Notes: generated by a model from the sequence alone, not told the origin. A stretch of DNA of 64,000 bases from an uncultured Flavobacteriales bacterium (GCA_905478795.1 CAJQJX010000003.1:1-64000), one strand, 5' to 3'; shown: positions 26,200 to 35,923, numbered from the stretch's first letter. Numbers and translations are program-made.

Positions 26200-28215
26200 A
26201 TGCCTCTGTCGCTTGTGCCATTCAGTGCCATCTGTGGATTGATAGTCTGCAGCCTGTTGCCCCTCCAATCTCAAGCGCAAAAGATGTTTGGCCTGCCGGT
26301 GTCAACCATGCACGATCATGCGCTGTGTGAGGCCCAAGGGTGCGATGGATACACCGGCATTCCCGAGGATCACTTCCTGTTCATTCCTCCCCCAAGTGGG
26401 CTCCGAAGTTCATCGGCCAACATCAACGTCACCTACAACAACTTCCCCCCCGCCGCAGAAGCGGCCTTCCAGTATGCCGTCAACATTTGGGCCGGCCAAA
26501 TTTCCAGTGACGTCACCATTGAAGTCGAGGCCACGTGGGCCTCATTGGGCGCCAACATACTGGGCTCAGCATCCCCAAGTACGGTGCACCGCAATTTCAC
26601 AGGTGCACCCAACAGCGGGGTGTATTACCCTGCCGCACTGGCCAACCAACTGTCGAACAATGACCTCGATGCAAACGCCATCGACATCACCTGCAATTTT
26701 GGAAGCGACAACAACTGGTACTTTGGGCTCGACGGCAATGTTCCCCCTGGGGCCTATGACTTCGTGACCGTCGTTCTCCACGAACTCTGTCATGGGCTCG
26801 GTTTTATAGGCAGTGCCAATGTTGCGGGAAACACCGGCTTCCTTGGCCAAAGTGGCTCGCCATTCGTCTACGACACCTTCATCAACGACAACAATACCGG
26901 AGGCAGCATCCTCGACCTCAACTCTGCCACCAACGCGTTGGCCAATGCCCTGACCGGCGGAGGGCTCGTCTGGGCCGGTGCCAATGGGTTGGCCGCGACA
27001 ATTTCTCCTCCAGGCATCTACGCCCCTTCAAATTGGGAGCCCGGCGCCAGCTTCTCTCACCTGCGTGAAGACATGTACCTCACAGGGGATTTGAACGCCC
27101 TCATGACCCCCAACCTCAACACTGGAGAGGCCATTCACAACCCAGGCCCCATCGTCATGGGCATGTTCGCAGACATGGGCTGGGGACTCCAAGGCTGCTC
27201 GATTTCCGCATTGCTACCAGGGGCTCAACTTGCCTGCAATCCGGAGACCAACACCTACAGCCAGCAGTTGATTCTCATTTATGACAGTGCCCCAACAGGC
27301 TTACTCAACGTCAATGGCTCCCTCTTCACCGTCTCTGGTAGCCCGCAAACCGTGAGCCTCAACAATTTGCCTGCAGACGGACAACCTGTAGATGTCAATG
27401 TCTTCTTTACAGGTGATCCAGGCTGTTCATTGAGCCAGCCAGCCGCCTTCACGGCGCCAGAGTCGTGCGGCGGAGGAACCTGCACGCTCAACTCCTACAT
27501 CCTTGGAGAACAGAGCCCTTGCAATCCTATTGACGGCACATACAGCCAGTCCGTTTCCCTGTTCTTTCAATATTCGGCGGGGTCGGGAGACGTCATCATC
27601 AATGACCAAACCTTTAGCGTAGTCAATGACCAAGCCAACGTCACCCTCACCGGATTGGTGGCCGACGGAACGCCCGTCAACATGCTGATCACCTTCACGG
27701 GAAATGACGACTGTGCATTTGCCGCGTTTGACGCTTGGACGGCGCCCCCTCCTTGCCCCTGCTCCATGAGCTTGGAGGTGGACAATGTGGGCGCATGCGC
27801 ATTTACTACAGGAACCTATGATCTGGAGCTGACCTTCAACGTCTCCAACCCTCCAGGTACCGGCCTGTTAAACATTGGCGGAAACCTCTTTGAAGCCCCG
27901 AACGGCCCAGGGAGCTACAGCACCACCATCACTGGCTTGACCGCAGATGGACAAGTACAATCCATTGGCGCCTTTTTTACAGACCTCCCCAGCTGCAGCA
28001 GTTCGGCAGAACTCAACACGTGGACCGCACCCGAGTCGTGTATCTGCCCCAGTGACCTCGATGGCGACGGCATCATTGGCGTTTCTGACACCCTCGAAAT
28101 CCTCGCCAGCTTCGGCTGTGTTGGAAGCGATTGCGTGGGTGACATCGACGGCGACACCATTGTAGGGGTCTCCGATATCCTGCAATTGCTCTCGGTCTTC
28201 GGCTCGAACTGCTGA
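26200..28215 (+). CDS. Secreted putative zinc metalloprotease with repeats and a dockerin-like C-terminus
   Basis: A 671-residue exported protein with a signal peptide (MPLSLVPFSAICGLIVCSLL, ending SQAQ). Residues about 60-330 form a putative metalloprotease domain with HELCHGLGF at 194-202, matching HExxHxxGF. Three similar beta-sandwich-like repeats of roughly 85-100 residues follow. Each starts with a Cys-containing segment and carries a G-LLNVNGSLF-type core and a closing TAPESC or TAPPPC. The C-terminus (about 609-671) holds two calcium-loop helices, DLDGDGIIGVSDTLEIL and DIDGDTIVGVSDILQLL, separated by a Cys pair, as in type I dockerins. The substrate and attachment partner are unknown. 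The gene is followed by a strong hairpin. Confidence 0.83.
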   Translation: MPLSLVPFSAICGLIVCSLLPLQSQAQKMFGLPVSTMHDHALCEAQGCDGYTGIPEDHFLFIPPPSGLRSSSANINVTYNNFPPAAEAAFQYAVNIWAGQISSDVTIEVEATWASLGANILGSASPSTVHRNFTGAPNSGVYYPAALANQLSNNDLDANAIDITCNFGSDNNWYFGLDGNVPPGAYDFVTVVLHELCHGLGFIGSANVAGNTGFLGQSGSPFVYDTFINDNNTGGSILDLNSATNALANALTGGGLVWAGANGLAATISPPGIYAPSNWEPGASFSHLREDMYLTGDLNALMTPNLNTGEAIHNPGPIVMGMFADMGWGLQGCSISALLPGAQLACNPETNTYSQQLILIYDSAPTGLLNVNGSLFTVSGSPQTVSLNNLPADGQPVDVNVFFTGDPGCSLSQPAAFTAPESCGGGTCTLNSYILGEQSPCNPIDGTYSQSVSLFFQYSAGSGDVIINDQTFSVVNDQANVTLTGLVADGTPVNMLITFTGNDDCAFAAFDAWTAPPPCPCSMSLEVDNVGACAFTTGTYDLELTFNVSNPPGTGLLNIGGNLFEAPNGPGSYSTTITGLTADGQVQSIGAFFTDLPSCSSSAELNTWTAPESCICPSDLDGDGIIGVSDTLEILASFGCVGSDCVGDIDGDTIVGVSDILQLLSVFGSNC

Positions 28216-28252
28216 CCCCCCCAAGTCTTTCCAAAAAAGATGTGGTGCGCAT

Positions 28253-28285
28253 TGGAATGCCAACTAAATTGGCATTCCATTTTTT
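28253..28285 (+). terminator. Perfect 11-bp inverted repeat with T-run: terminator and/or operator
   Basis: TGGAATGCCAA (28253-28263) pairs perfectly with TTGGCATTCCA (28269-28279) around CTAAA, followed by six Ts. As RNA it is a good terminator for the upstream metalloprotease gene. As DNA it is a 27-bp palindrome ending 14 bases before the dinB ATG. The sequence TAAATTGG at its centre (28265-28272) resembles a -7 box, so it could also be an operator of the cassette downstream. Confidence 0.75.
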
Positions 28286-28293
28286 AAGGCACC

Positions 28294-29511
28294 ATGCCCC
28301 TACAACGCGCCATTCTTCACCTCGACCTCGACACCTTCTTCGTGTCAGTAGAGCGGCTTATGGACCGGCGGCTACATGGAAAGCCTTTGCTGATCGGAGG
28401 CACAGGCGACCGAGGCGTGGTCGCATCCTGCAGCTACGAAGCCCGCAAATTCGGCGTTCATTCGGGCATGCCCATGCGCATGGCCCGAGAACTTTGTCCC
28501 GAGGCCTTGGTCATTCGCGGCAACTCCGCCACCTATTCAAAGTATTCCAACGCCGTCACTGACATCGTCCGAGAGGCCGTTCCCGTGTGCGAAAAGACCT
28601 CCATCGATGAGTTCTATGCCGACCTCACCGGAATGGACCGATTCTTTGGGTGTTGGCAGTACTCCAGCGAGCTTCGACAACGGGTCATGCGCGAAACGGG
28701 ACTCCCCATTTCATTTGGCCTTTCCCAAAACAAAACCGTCTCCAAAGTCGCGACAGGTGAGGCCAAACCCGACAACGCCATTCGCATAGAACACGGGACG
28801 GAACGGCCATTTCTGGCCCCGTTGGGGATCCGTAAAATCCCCATGGTCGGCGAAAAGACCTACCAAACCTTGCGCAACCTCGGGGTTCGTCGAATCGCCA
28901 CCTTACAAGAGATGCCCGTCGACATGATGGAGCGCGTACTCGGCAAGTCCGGCCGCCTCATCTGGCGCAAGGCCCAAGGCGAAGACCCTTCGCCAGTAAT
29001 GCCCACCTGCGAGCGCAAGTCGATATCGACAGAGCGCACTTTTCGCAAGGACACCACCGACACGGCGCAATTGCGCAGCATCCTCATCGCCATGGCCGAA
29101 AACCTGGCCTTTCAACTCCGGCGCGGCAACAAGCTCACCGCTTGCATCACCTTAAAGGTGCGGTACAGCGACTTCGACACCCGCACCCTACAAGCACGCA
29201 TCCCTTACACCGCAGCCGATCACCGTTTGATCCCGAAGGCCCTCGAACTCTTTGACAAGCTGTATGACCGCCGTGTACTGGTCCGGCTTGTTGGCATCCG
29301 ATACAGCCACTTGGTGGGCGGGGGCATGCAGATGGACCTCTTTGACGACGACGACCAGCGGAACGCATTGTACCAGGCCATGGACGGCCTGCGCGACCGT
29401 TTCGGAGACCGCACCGTCTTCTCTGCCGCCACCTTGGGAGCCCGTACCATCGGACGCTCCAACCCTTTTTCTGGGGACGCCCCCCTTCTTCTCGCCAACC
29501 GTCACCAGTAA
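28294..29511 (+). CDS. dinB: Y-family DNA polymerase IV (DinB-like)
   Basis: A 405-residue translesion polymerase. Palm residues are visible in LHLDLDTFFVSVE (Asp11) and SIDEFYADLTG (Asp105, Glu106). The little-finger domain follows from about residue 235. A clamp-binding pentapeptide QMDLF lies at 346-350, so it should bind the beta sliding clamp. The start at ATG 28294 leaves only 14 bases after the inverted repeat. It is the first gene of a three-gene run with SRAP and a DnaE2-like polymerase. Such sets usually act in damage-induced mutagenesis; induction here is inferred. Confidence 0.94.
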   Translation: MPLQRAILHLDLDTFFVSVERLMDRRLHGKPLLIGGTGDRGVVASCSYEARKFGVHSGMPMRMARELCPEALVIRGNSATYSKYSNAVTDIVREAVPVCEKTSIDEFYADLTGMDRFFGCWQYSSELRQRVMRETGLPISFGLSQNKTVSKVATGEAKPDNAIRIEHGTERPFLAPLGIRKIPMVGEKTYQTLRNLGVRRIATLQEMPVDMMERVLGKSGRLIWRKAQGEDPSPVMPTCERKSISTERTFRKDTTDTAQLRSILIAMAENLAFQLRRGNKLTACITLKVRYSDFDTRTLQARIPYTAADHRLIPKALELFDKLYDRRVLVRLVGIRYSHLVGGGMQMDLFDDDDQRNALYQAMDGLRDRFGDRTVFSAATLGARTIGRSNPFSGDAPLLLANRHQ

Positions 29512-29523
29512 ATTGAACCCGCC

Positions 29524-30366
29524 ATGTGTGGACGCTACGTCACCGTCACCTCCGTCAAAGCCATCGAAAAACGGTTTCAGGTCACTGCAGGGCCGGACTA
29601 CACCGGTGCGCCCCCTCCGCCAAACACCAATGTGTCACATGGTGACGCTGCCCCAGTGATCACCGGAGACCGGCCCGATGCACTCCAAGCCATGCAGTTC
29701 GGCTTTACCCCATCGTGGGCAAAAAAGCAATTCTACATGATCAATGCGCGGAGCGAGGGCGACCACAACGCCGACAATGATCCCGGGTACCGAGGCGCTA
29801 TGGGCATCCTGCAAAAACCCATGTTCCGCCAGTCCATTCGCACCCGCCGTTGCCTGGTCATTGCCGACGCCTTCATCGAAGGGCCCCAACGCGAAAAGCT
29901 CGCCAAACCCTATGTGGTCTATTCCCGGGACGGCCAGCGGCCTTTTGCCCTCGCCGGAATTTGGGACGAGTGGACCGATACCGGATCTGGTGAAGTCATC
30001 CGCTCTTTCGCCATCATCACCACCACCGCTTGTGATGCGATGCACGCCATTGGCCACCACAGGTCACCGGTCATGCTCGACCCAGAAGACGAGCGCAGAT
30101 GGATCGATCCAATCACCCCACTTACCGATGCCACCGCCTTGTTGCGGCCCATACCCGACGGCAGGCTCAACGCCTATCCCATCGATACAGCCATCAAGAA
30201 CCCCCGCTTAAATGGCACCGCCCTGCTGCAACCCACCGGCGAACGGATTTTTCCTGAGTACGACTTCGAATTGCACCAATCGCTCCAAATGTTGGGCATG
30301 GGGGAATCCCCAGCGCGCCAACGGCGTGGCGGTGAGTCTCCCACAGCGCAAGGTTCGCTCTTCTAA
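29524..30366 (+). CDS. SRAP-domain abasic-site protein (YedK/HMCES family)
   Basis: A 280-residue protein that should crosslink to abasic sites in single-stranded DNA through Cys2 and shield them. Expected catalytic residues are present: Cys2 in MCGRYV after Met removal, Asn74 and Arg76 in MINARSEG, Glu119 in ADAFIEG, and His178 or His179 in IGHHRSPVML. It starts 12 bases after dinB and ends 24 bases before the polymerase gene. The fixed N-terminal Met-Cys confirms the ATG at 29524. The C-terminal tail (about 250-280) is polar and low in structure. Confidence 0.94.
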   Translation: MCGRYVTVTSVKAIEKRFQVTAGPDYTGAPPPPNTNVSHGDAAPVITGDRPDALQAMQFGFTPSWAKKQFYMINARSEGDHNADNDPGYRGAMGILQKPMFRQSIRTRRCLVIADAFIEGPQREKLAKPYVVYSRDGQRPFALAGIWDEWTDTGSGEVIRSFAIITTTACDAMHAIGHHRSPVMLDPEDERRWIDPITPLTDATALLRPIPDGRLNAYPIDTAIKNPRLNGTALLQPTGERIFPEYDFELHQSLQMLGMGESPARQRRGGESPTAQGSLF

Positions 30367-30390
30367 TCTCATTCAGGCCCGGCCCACACC

Positions 30391-33300
30391 ATGTACCTGA
30401 ACAACCATTCGTGGTTTAGCCTCCGCTATGGCGTCATGCGCCCGGAGGAACTCCTTGCCGAGGCGCAAGCCGCGGGCGTAACGTGCATGGCCCTCACCGA
30501 CGTTCACTGTACCGCGAGCGGACCAGACTTTGCACGGTTGGCCCCACAATACGGGATTCGACCCGTCCTAGGGGTGGACTTTCGCCGAGGTGCAGTTCAA
30601 CACTATCTGGGCCTGGCCCGCGACCACGATGGTTACCAACGCCTCTGCGGATTCCTCTCTGAACTGCTGCACACAGGGCACGCCGGCAAACCCGCCCCTC
30701 TACCAGAACGTGCGCCGGCCCTTGAAGGCGTCGTCTGGGTGTACCCTTGGTCTCGGCGGGAGAACACGGCCTGGATGCAGACAGGCGAGGGTGGGCTGCG
30801 GCCAGATGAATTCGTTGGAGTACGTCCGGAGGACCTCGGCGCACTTCGGCTCGCCCTGCAACGCGATCCCAATGGCACGCCCCACCAACGCATGGTGGCC
30901 CTCCAAACCGCCACGTTCCGCAACAAACGCGACCACAACGCCCACCGCCTCTTGCGGTCCATTGACTGCAACTGCCTACTGGCCAAGCTATCCGAAAATC
31001 AGGTAGCCCCCTTCACCGACCGCCTGCTCCGCACTGGAGAACTCCAGCACATCTATACCGAGTTTCCCTGGCTCACAGAACGGGCCGACGCCTTGCTCGA
31101 CGCTTGCCACATCGACTTTGCAGGCGACCTCGGCGACCAAGAAGACGGTGCCACCCACCGCAACATCCGCACCTTTACCGGCTCCATCGTCGAGGACGAA
31201 CGCCTGCTTCGCGACCTGTGCGCAGAAGGCATGGCCTACCGCTATCCCGATGTCAACGAGGCCATCCTCGACCGCATGGAACACGAAATAGAGGTGCTCC
31301 GAGAAAAGGAGTTTCTCGCCTATTTCCTTGTCAACTGGGACATCACCACCTATGCCCGGTCCAAGGGGTATTTCCACGTTGGAAGGGGCAGCGGAGCCAA
31401 CAGCCTGGTCGCCTATCTGCTGCGCATCACAGACGTCGACCCCATCGAGCTGGACCTCTACTTTGAACGGTTCATCAATCTGTACAGGTCCAATCCCCCC
31501 GACTTCGACCTCGATTTTTCTTGGACCGACCGCGATGACGTCACGCGGTACATCTTCGAGCGCTACGAGCACGTGGCCCTGCTCGGCGCCTACAATACCT
31601 TCCAATACCGCGCGGTCGTTCGGGAACTCAGCAAGGTCTTCGGATTGCCCAAACACGAAGTAGATGTCCTCGCCAGTGGCCGCTTTGATCCCGCCAAACT
31701 CGGAGAAGTAGAGCGCGCCGTCATCCGCTATTCTTCTGTGCTTCGGGACTTTCCCAATCAGATTTCGATCCACGCCTGCGGCATTGTCATCGCGGACCGG
31801 CCTATCCACCGGACCTGCGCCACTTTTTTGCCTCCCAAAGGGTTTCCGACCACGCAATACGACATGGTCGTTGCCGAAGACCTCGACCTCCACAAATTCG
31901 ACATCCTCTCCCAGCGCGGCTTGGCCAAAATCAAAGACGCCCTGGACCTCATCGCACACACCGACCCCAGCGCACAGATCGACATCCACGACATGAAACG
32001 GTTCAAGGCCGACGAGCGCGTGCAACAACTCTTGCGCGAAGCAGACGCCATTGGATGCTTCTATGTGGAGTCGCCCGCCATGCGGATGCTCATGCGAAAA
32101 CTGCGGGTCGATGACTACCTCGGACTGGTCGCCGCCAGCTCTGTCATCCGGCCAGGCGTGGCACGCAGCGGGATGATGCGGGCCTACATCGAGCGGCATC
32201 GCTTTCCAGAACGTAGAAATGACGCCCATCCGGTGCTGCTCGAGATCATGCCAGAGACTTACGGGGTCATGGTCTACCAAGAAGATGTCATCAAGGTCGC
32301 GCACCAATTTGCCGGGCTCGACCTGGGAGAGGCCGATGTGCTCCGGCGCGGAATGTCGGGGAAATTCAGGTCGCGGGAGGAATTCCAGAAAGCGCGTCAG
32401 GCCTTCTTTGACAAGGCCCGCTCCAAAGGCCACCCAGACGACATGGTCGCAGAAGTCTGGCGGCAAGTCGAAAGCTTTGCCGGTTACGCCTTCGCCAAAG
32501 GCCATTCCGCCTCCTTCGCCGTCGAGAGCTACCAAAGCCTGTTCATCAAAGCGTACTGGCCGCTCGAATACATGACCGCCTGCATCAACAACTTCGGCGG
32601 CTTCTACCGCACCGAGTTCTATGTCCACGAAGCTCGGCTACTGGGCGGCCGCATCGCAGCACCCTGCGTCAATACAGGGGGGTACACCGCGAGATATACC
32701 GCCGAAACGCGCACCATCACGCTGGGCTTTAACCTCGTCAAGGGCGTGGAAGGTGCAGCAGCAACAGCCATAGAACGCGAACGGCACACCAACGGCCCTT
32801 ACCGCCACCTCGAAGACTTTGTGCGGCGCACGGGAACCACACTGGAACAACTCCTGACCATCATCCGCATTGGGGGGCTTCGATGGACAGGGCGCTCTAA
32901 GCAACAACTCCAGTGGGAGGCCCATTTCCTGTTGGGTCATCTGCCCAAACGCACCCCCACGGCCGACCTTTTCATAGGGGCAGACCTCAGCACAAGCCAG
33001 GCCAACCTGCACAACCTCCCCACCCTTGCTGGGGGCACCGAAGAAGATGCCTACGACGAAATCGAACTCCTCGGGTTTTCATTGTCCTCCCCGTTTCAAC
33101 TGCTGACCACTGAAGCACAACTCTTGGCGAACCGCAGCATTCCCTCGCGGGCACTCCCAGAATTTATCGGTCGCAACGTCACCATAGCCGGATACCTCGT
33201 GACCGTCAAGGAAACCTCCACCGTCAAAGGCGACCGCATGCTGTTTGGATGCTTTGTAGACTGTGAAGGCCAATGGATCGACACCGTCCACTTCCCGCGG

Positions 33301-33519
33301 GTAGCCCATGCCTTTCCCTTCCGCGGTCGCGGGGCCTATCTGGTGCACGGAACCGTGCAAGAAGAGTTTGGTTGCGTGAATGTGAATGTCGAACGGATGG
33401 AGAAACTCGACCTCAAGCCCGACCCGCGCTACGACGAAAGCACCCCGACGAAGGCCCGGCCATCCGGCCGGCAGCACCGCCGCGTCCCACAAGCCCGACG
33501 CCTGCCCAACGCCTCATGA
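30391..33519 (+). CDS. DnaE2-like error-prone DNA polymerase III alpha subunit
   Basis: A 1042-residue C-family polymerase, shorter than the replicative DnaE. The N-terminal PHP domain is present but its metal site is eroded: LNNHSWFS and ALTDVHCTAS replace the usual HxHS and TDHG patterns. The polymerase core shows VGRGSGANSLVAYLL at about 330-344 and the catalytic PDFDLDF at 370-376. The C-terminus has an OB-fold (RNVTIAGYLVTVKET) and lacks a tau-binding domain. In cassettes with a Y-family polymerase it is the ImuC/DnaE2-type mutasome polymerase. Its 3' end lies seven bases from the convergent TonB receptor. Confidence 0.9.
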   Translation: MYLNNHSWFSLRYGVMRPEELLAEAQAAGVTCMALTDVHCTASGPDFARLAPQYGIRPVLGVDFRRGAVQHYLGLARDHDGYQRLCGFLSELLHTGHAGKPAPLPERAPALEGVVWVYPWSRRENTAWMQTGEGGLRPDEFVGVRPEDLGALRLALQRDPNGTPHQRMVALQTATFRNKRDHNAHRLLRSIDCNCLLAKLSENQVAPFTDRLLRTGELQHIYTEFPWLTERADALLDACHIDFAGDLGDQEDGATHRNIRTFTGSIVEDERLLRDLCAEGMAYRYPDVNEAILDRMEHEIEVLREKEFLAYFLVNWDITTYARSKGYFHVGRGSGANSLVAYLLRITDVDPIELDLYFERFINLYRSNPPDFDLDFSWTDRDDVTRYIFERYEHVALLGAYNTFQYRAVVRELSKVFGLPKHEVDVLASGRFDPAKLGEVERAVIRYSSVLRDFPNQISIHACGIVIADRPIHRTCATFLPPKGFPTTQYDMVVAEDLDLHKFDILSQRGLAKIKDALDLIAHTDPSAQIDIHDMKRFKADERVQQLLREADAIGCFYVESPAMRMLMRKLRVDDYLGLVAASSVIRPGVARSGMMRAYIERHRFPERRNDAHPVLLEIMPETYGVMVYQEDVIKVAHQFAGLDLGEADVLRRGMSGKFRSREEFQKARQAFFDKARSKGHPDDMVAEVWRQVESFAGYAFAKGHSASFAVESYQSLFIKAYWPLEYMTACINNFGGFYRTEFYVHEARLLGGRIAAPCVNTGGYTARYTAETRTITLGFNLVKGVEGAAATAIERERHTNGPYRHLEDFVRRTGTTLEQLLTIIRIGGLRWTGRSKQQLQWEAHFLLGHLPKRTPTADLFIGADLSTSQANLHNLPTLAGGTEEDAYDEIELLGFSLSSPFQLLTTEAQLLANRSIPSRALPEFIGRNVTIAGYLVTVKETSTVKGDRMLFGCFVDCEGQWIDTVHFPRVAHAFPFRGRGAYLVHGTVQEEFGCVNVNVERMEKLDLKPDPRYDESTPTKARPSGRQHRRVPQARRLPNAS

Positions 33520-33526
33520 AATGGAA

Positions 33527-35923
33527 TCAACGCCCGAAGGACCAGCGCACGCCAGCATAGAAATTGCGTCCGAAAATGGGTGCGTAGACAAACGAAGCAT
33601 CGTACAGTGGGTCCTCTGAGACCGCACCACCGGAAACCGTCTGCACATCACCCACCCCGCCCGAATAGTCCATGCCAACGATGGGCTCGGACTGGCGGTA
33701 GTTCGTCACGTTCTCGATGCCCACATAGATCTGCTGCCCCTCATCGAAATCCCGACTGACCTGGATATTGCCCGTCACGAAGGTGGGCGCCTCCAATGGG
33801 CGGCGGTATTCCTCCGGGCTTTCGTCGGTCCATGGCAGCCGCTGCGGACCCGTCACTTGGAACGTCACGTCCGCCCGCCATTGGCGCCCCTTGTCGTCCA
33901 TGCGGGAACCGTAGGCAACGGTGGTGAAGCCCCTGTGCTCCGCCACGAAGGGGTCCTGGCGATAACCGGAAAAGTCACCGTAATCGCTGGTGGCATTCAC
34001 CCAGCGGTAAGCCAACGTCACATCGAGCCGCTTCGTCCAATCCCACCAAAATTCGGCCTGCATGCTCCGCGATTGACTCCTTCCCTGGCGCACCGTCGCA
34101 GCTCCCGGCGTATCCAAGTCGACAAAGACACGGTTGCTGAAATCCACTCGATACCCATCCAAACTCAAGCTCGCATCCCGGAAACCCAAGGAGAACTTCG
34201 ACAGCAGGTTGAGTCCGAAGTTCCAGCTTTCCTCCGGACGCAAGCCGCGGAACGGGTCGGCATTCACCCCGTCGCCTGGGAATATCCAGTGGCGGTTCGA
34301 GGCCCATACCCCGGCAAACTCAGCCAGCGGCACAGCCGTTCGCCAGCCCTTGCCGGCCGCAGCCTTCAAGGTGATGACATCGGTCACGGACCAGCGGGCA
34401 TTCAAGCGAGGCGTCACGAAAGTGCCAAAGGTGTCATGGATGTCAGAACGCAATCCCAGGATCACATCCCAACGTTCCCGCTTGACGGTCCACTCCAGGA
34501 AAGCACCCGTCGTGACTTCATCGCGCATGACCCGGCTCGTATCGACCCCCCCAAAACCACCGGGAAAGCCCGAACCTTGACGGATGGTCTGGCCATATCG
34601 GTCCGCTTTGGCTGAAATTCCCATGACGACATCGTCTCCTCGGCCGGTCTTGCGCTGGTAAAGCAAGTTCAACCGTGCAAACTGCTGATCTGCGATGTAG
34701 CCACGGTTGGGACCGAAAGTCAACTCCTGGTCATGCCAACCCATGTTGAACTGGCTCCCCAAACTCCGGCCACCATCCCCAGGAAAGACATAGCCCATCT
34801 TGGAGGAGGCCACCACCCGGTTGACACGCTGGTCCGCCAACCAGAGCGAAGACGCGCCCTCATCCGTCATCATGGGCAACTGACCGGCCACCTTCTCCTG
34901 AGACACCGCCGTCACGGCATACTCCCCCCTCAAACCACGGTCACCTGTATATTTCCAATCCGTGCGCAGGACGACATCCTTAGACAGGGCATTGTCCTGG
35001 AAGCCATCCCCATTGCGGTCATTGATCCTGTCCGCCCACTCGCCGTGGGTCAACAAGGCCGCCTTCCAGCGCCGCGAAACATCGAGCTGGCTGACCGTAT
35101 TCAACTCGTATCGGCCAGCCCGGTTCATGAACCCATTGACAATGTGCCTTTCCTTCAGGTCGGCGTTGCGCAAGGCCACATTGATCTGGCCTGTCATGCT
35201 CTCATGGCCAAGGGTCACCGAACCAGCCCCCTTGCCGATGTGGATCTGGTCGACCCACTCGCCCGGGATGAATTTCATGCCTTGCAGGATGTTCAGGCCG
35301 CGGGCACCAGGCATATTGTCAAACATGATCTGGGTGTACTTGCCGTCCAGACCGAGCATGCGGATCTGCTTGGTCCCGGTCACCGCGTCGGTGAAACTGG
35401 CGTCTACGGCGGCGTTGGTCTCAAACGCCTCACTGAGGTTACAGCAGGCAGCCCTGCACAACTCATCGCGGCCCAAGGATTGCACCACAAGCGGGTCCAA
35501 GAGGCTCACTGAAGTGCTGGGGCCGTTGGAGACCACCTCCGCCTCGCTCAATTGAAATCCTTGACCGAGCGGGATTTCCACGTACTCCTGGCCTATGAAA
35601 GGAAGCTCCGCCTTTTTCAGGCCAATAAAACTCGCCACGAGCGTGTCACCTTGCACGCCCTCCAAACGGAAGAACCCGTGGGCATCCGTTGCGGTGCCCT
35701 GACCGGAACTCTTCCAGACGACGTAAGCCCCGGGAAGCGGCAACCATTGTTCCTCCTCCTTGGCCTCACCCGGGGAGTGTTCATGACCGGAATGGTCGAC
35801 CTCCTCCCTAGAGAACACCTTTCCACGAACCGTCACCGTCTTCTGTGCATCAAGACTGCCTTGAAACAGCCATAACCCCGCAATCAGGACAGCAAAACGG
35901 AAAGAGAAAAGGTCCAGGCACAT
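33527..35923 (-). CDS. TonB-dependent receptor, probably metal-linked
   Basis: A 798-residue outer-membrane receptor. The start at ATG 35923 (MCLDLFSFRFAVLIAGLW) gives a signal peptide; an upstream in-frame TTG at 35938 is less likely. A carboxypeptidase-like N-domain (GQGTATDAHGFFRLEGV) carries an unusual His-rich insertion, DHSGHEHSPGE, at about 42-52. The plug and beta-barrel follow. The upstream neighbour is a heavy-metal-binding HMA protein whose stop is 11 bases from this ATG. The receptor may therefore import a metal or metallophore such as copper. That is inference from the His-rich loop and the neighbour. Confidence 0.87.
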   Translation of the reverse strand: MCLDLFSFRFAVLIAGLWLFQGSLDAQKTVTVRGKVFSREEVDHSGHEHSPGEAKEEEQWLPLPGAYVVWKSSGQGTATDAHGFFRLEGVQGDTLVASFIGLKKAELPFIGQEYVEIPLGQGFQLSEAEVVSNGPSTSVSLLDPLVVQSLGRDELCRAACCNLSEAFETNAAVDASFTDAVTGTKQIRMLGLDGKYTQIMFDNMPGARGLNILQGMKFIPGEWVDQIHIGKGAGSVTLGHESMTGQINVALRNADLKERHIVNGFMNRAGRYELNTVSQLDVSRRWKAALLTHGEWADRINDRNGDGFQDNALSKDVVLRTDWKYTGDRGLRGEYAVTAVSQEKVAGQLPMMTDEGASSLWLADQRVNRVVASSKMGYVFPGDGGRSLGSQFNMGWHDQELTFGPNRGYIADQQFARLNLLYQRKTGRGDDVVMGISAKADRYGQTIRQGSGFPGGFGGVDTSRVMRDEVTTGAFLEWTVKRERWDVILGLRSDIHDTFGTFVTPRLNARWSVTDVITLKAAAGKGWRTAVPLAEFAGVWASNRHWIFPGDGVNADPFRGLRPEESWNFGLNLLSKFSLGFRDASLSLDGYRVDFSNRVFVDLDTPGAATVRQGRSQSRSMQAEFWWDWTKRLDVTLAYRWVNATSDYGDFSGYRQDPFVAEHRGFTTVAYGSRMDDKGRQWRADVTFQVTGPQRLPWTDESPEEYRRPLEAPTFVTGNIQVSRDFDEGQQIYVGIENVTNYRQSEPIVGMDYSGGVGDVQTVSGGAVSEDPLYDASFVYAPIFGRNFYAGVRWSFGR

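Noticed and set aside
30988-32628. Minus-strand open frame of 546 codons
   Set aside because: Antisense to the DnaE2-like polymerase, whose catalytic motifs are intact. It is a GC-driven shadow.
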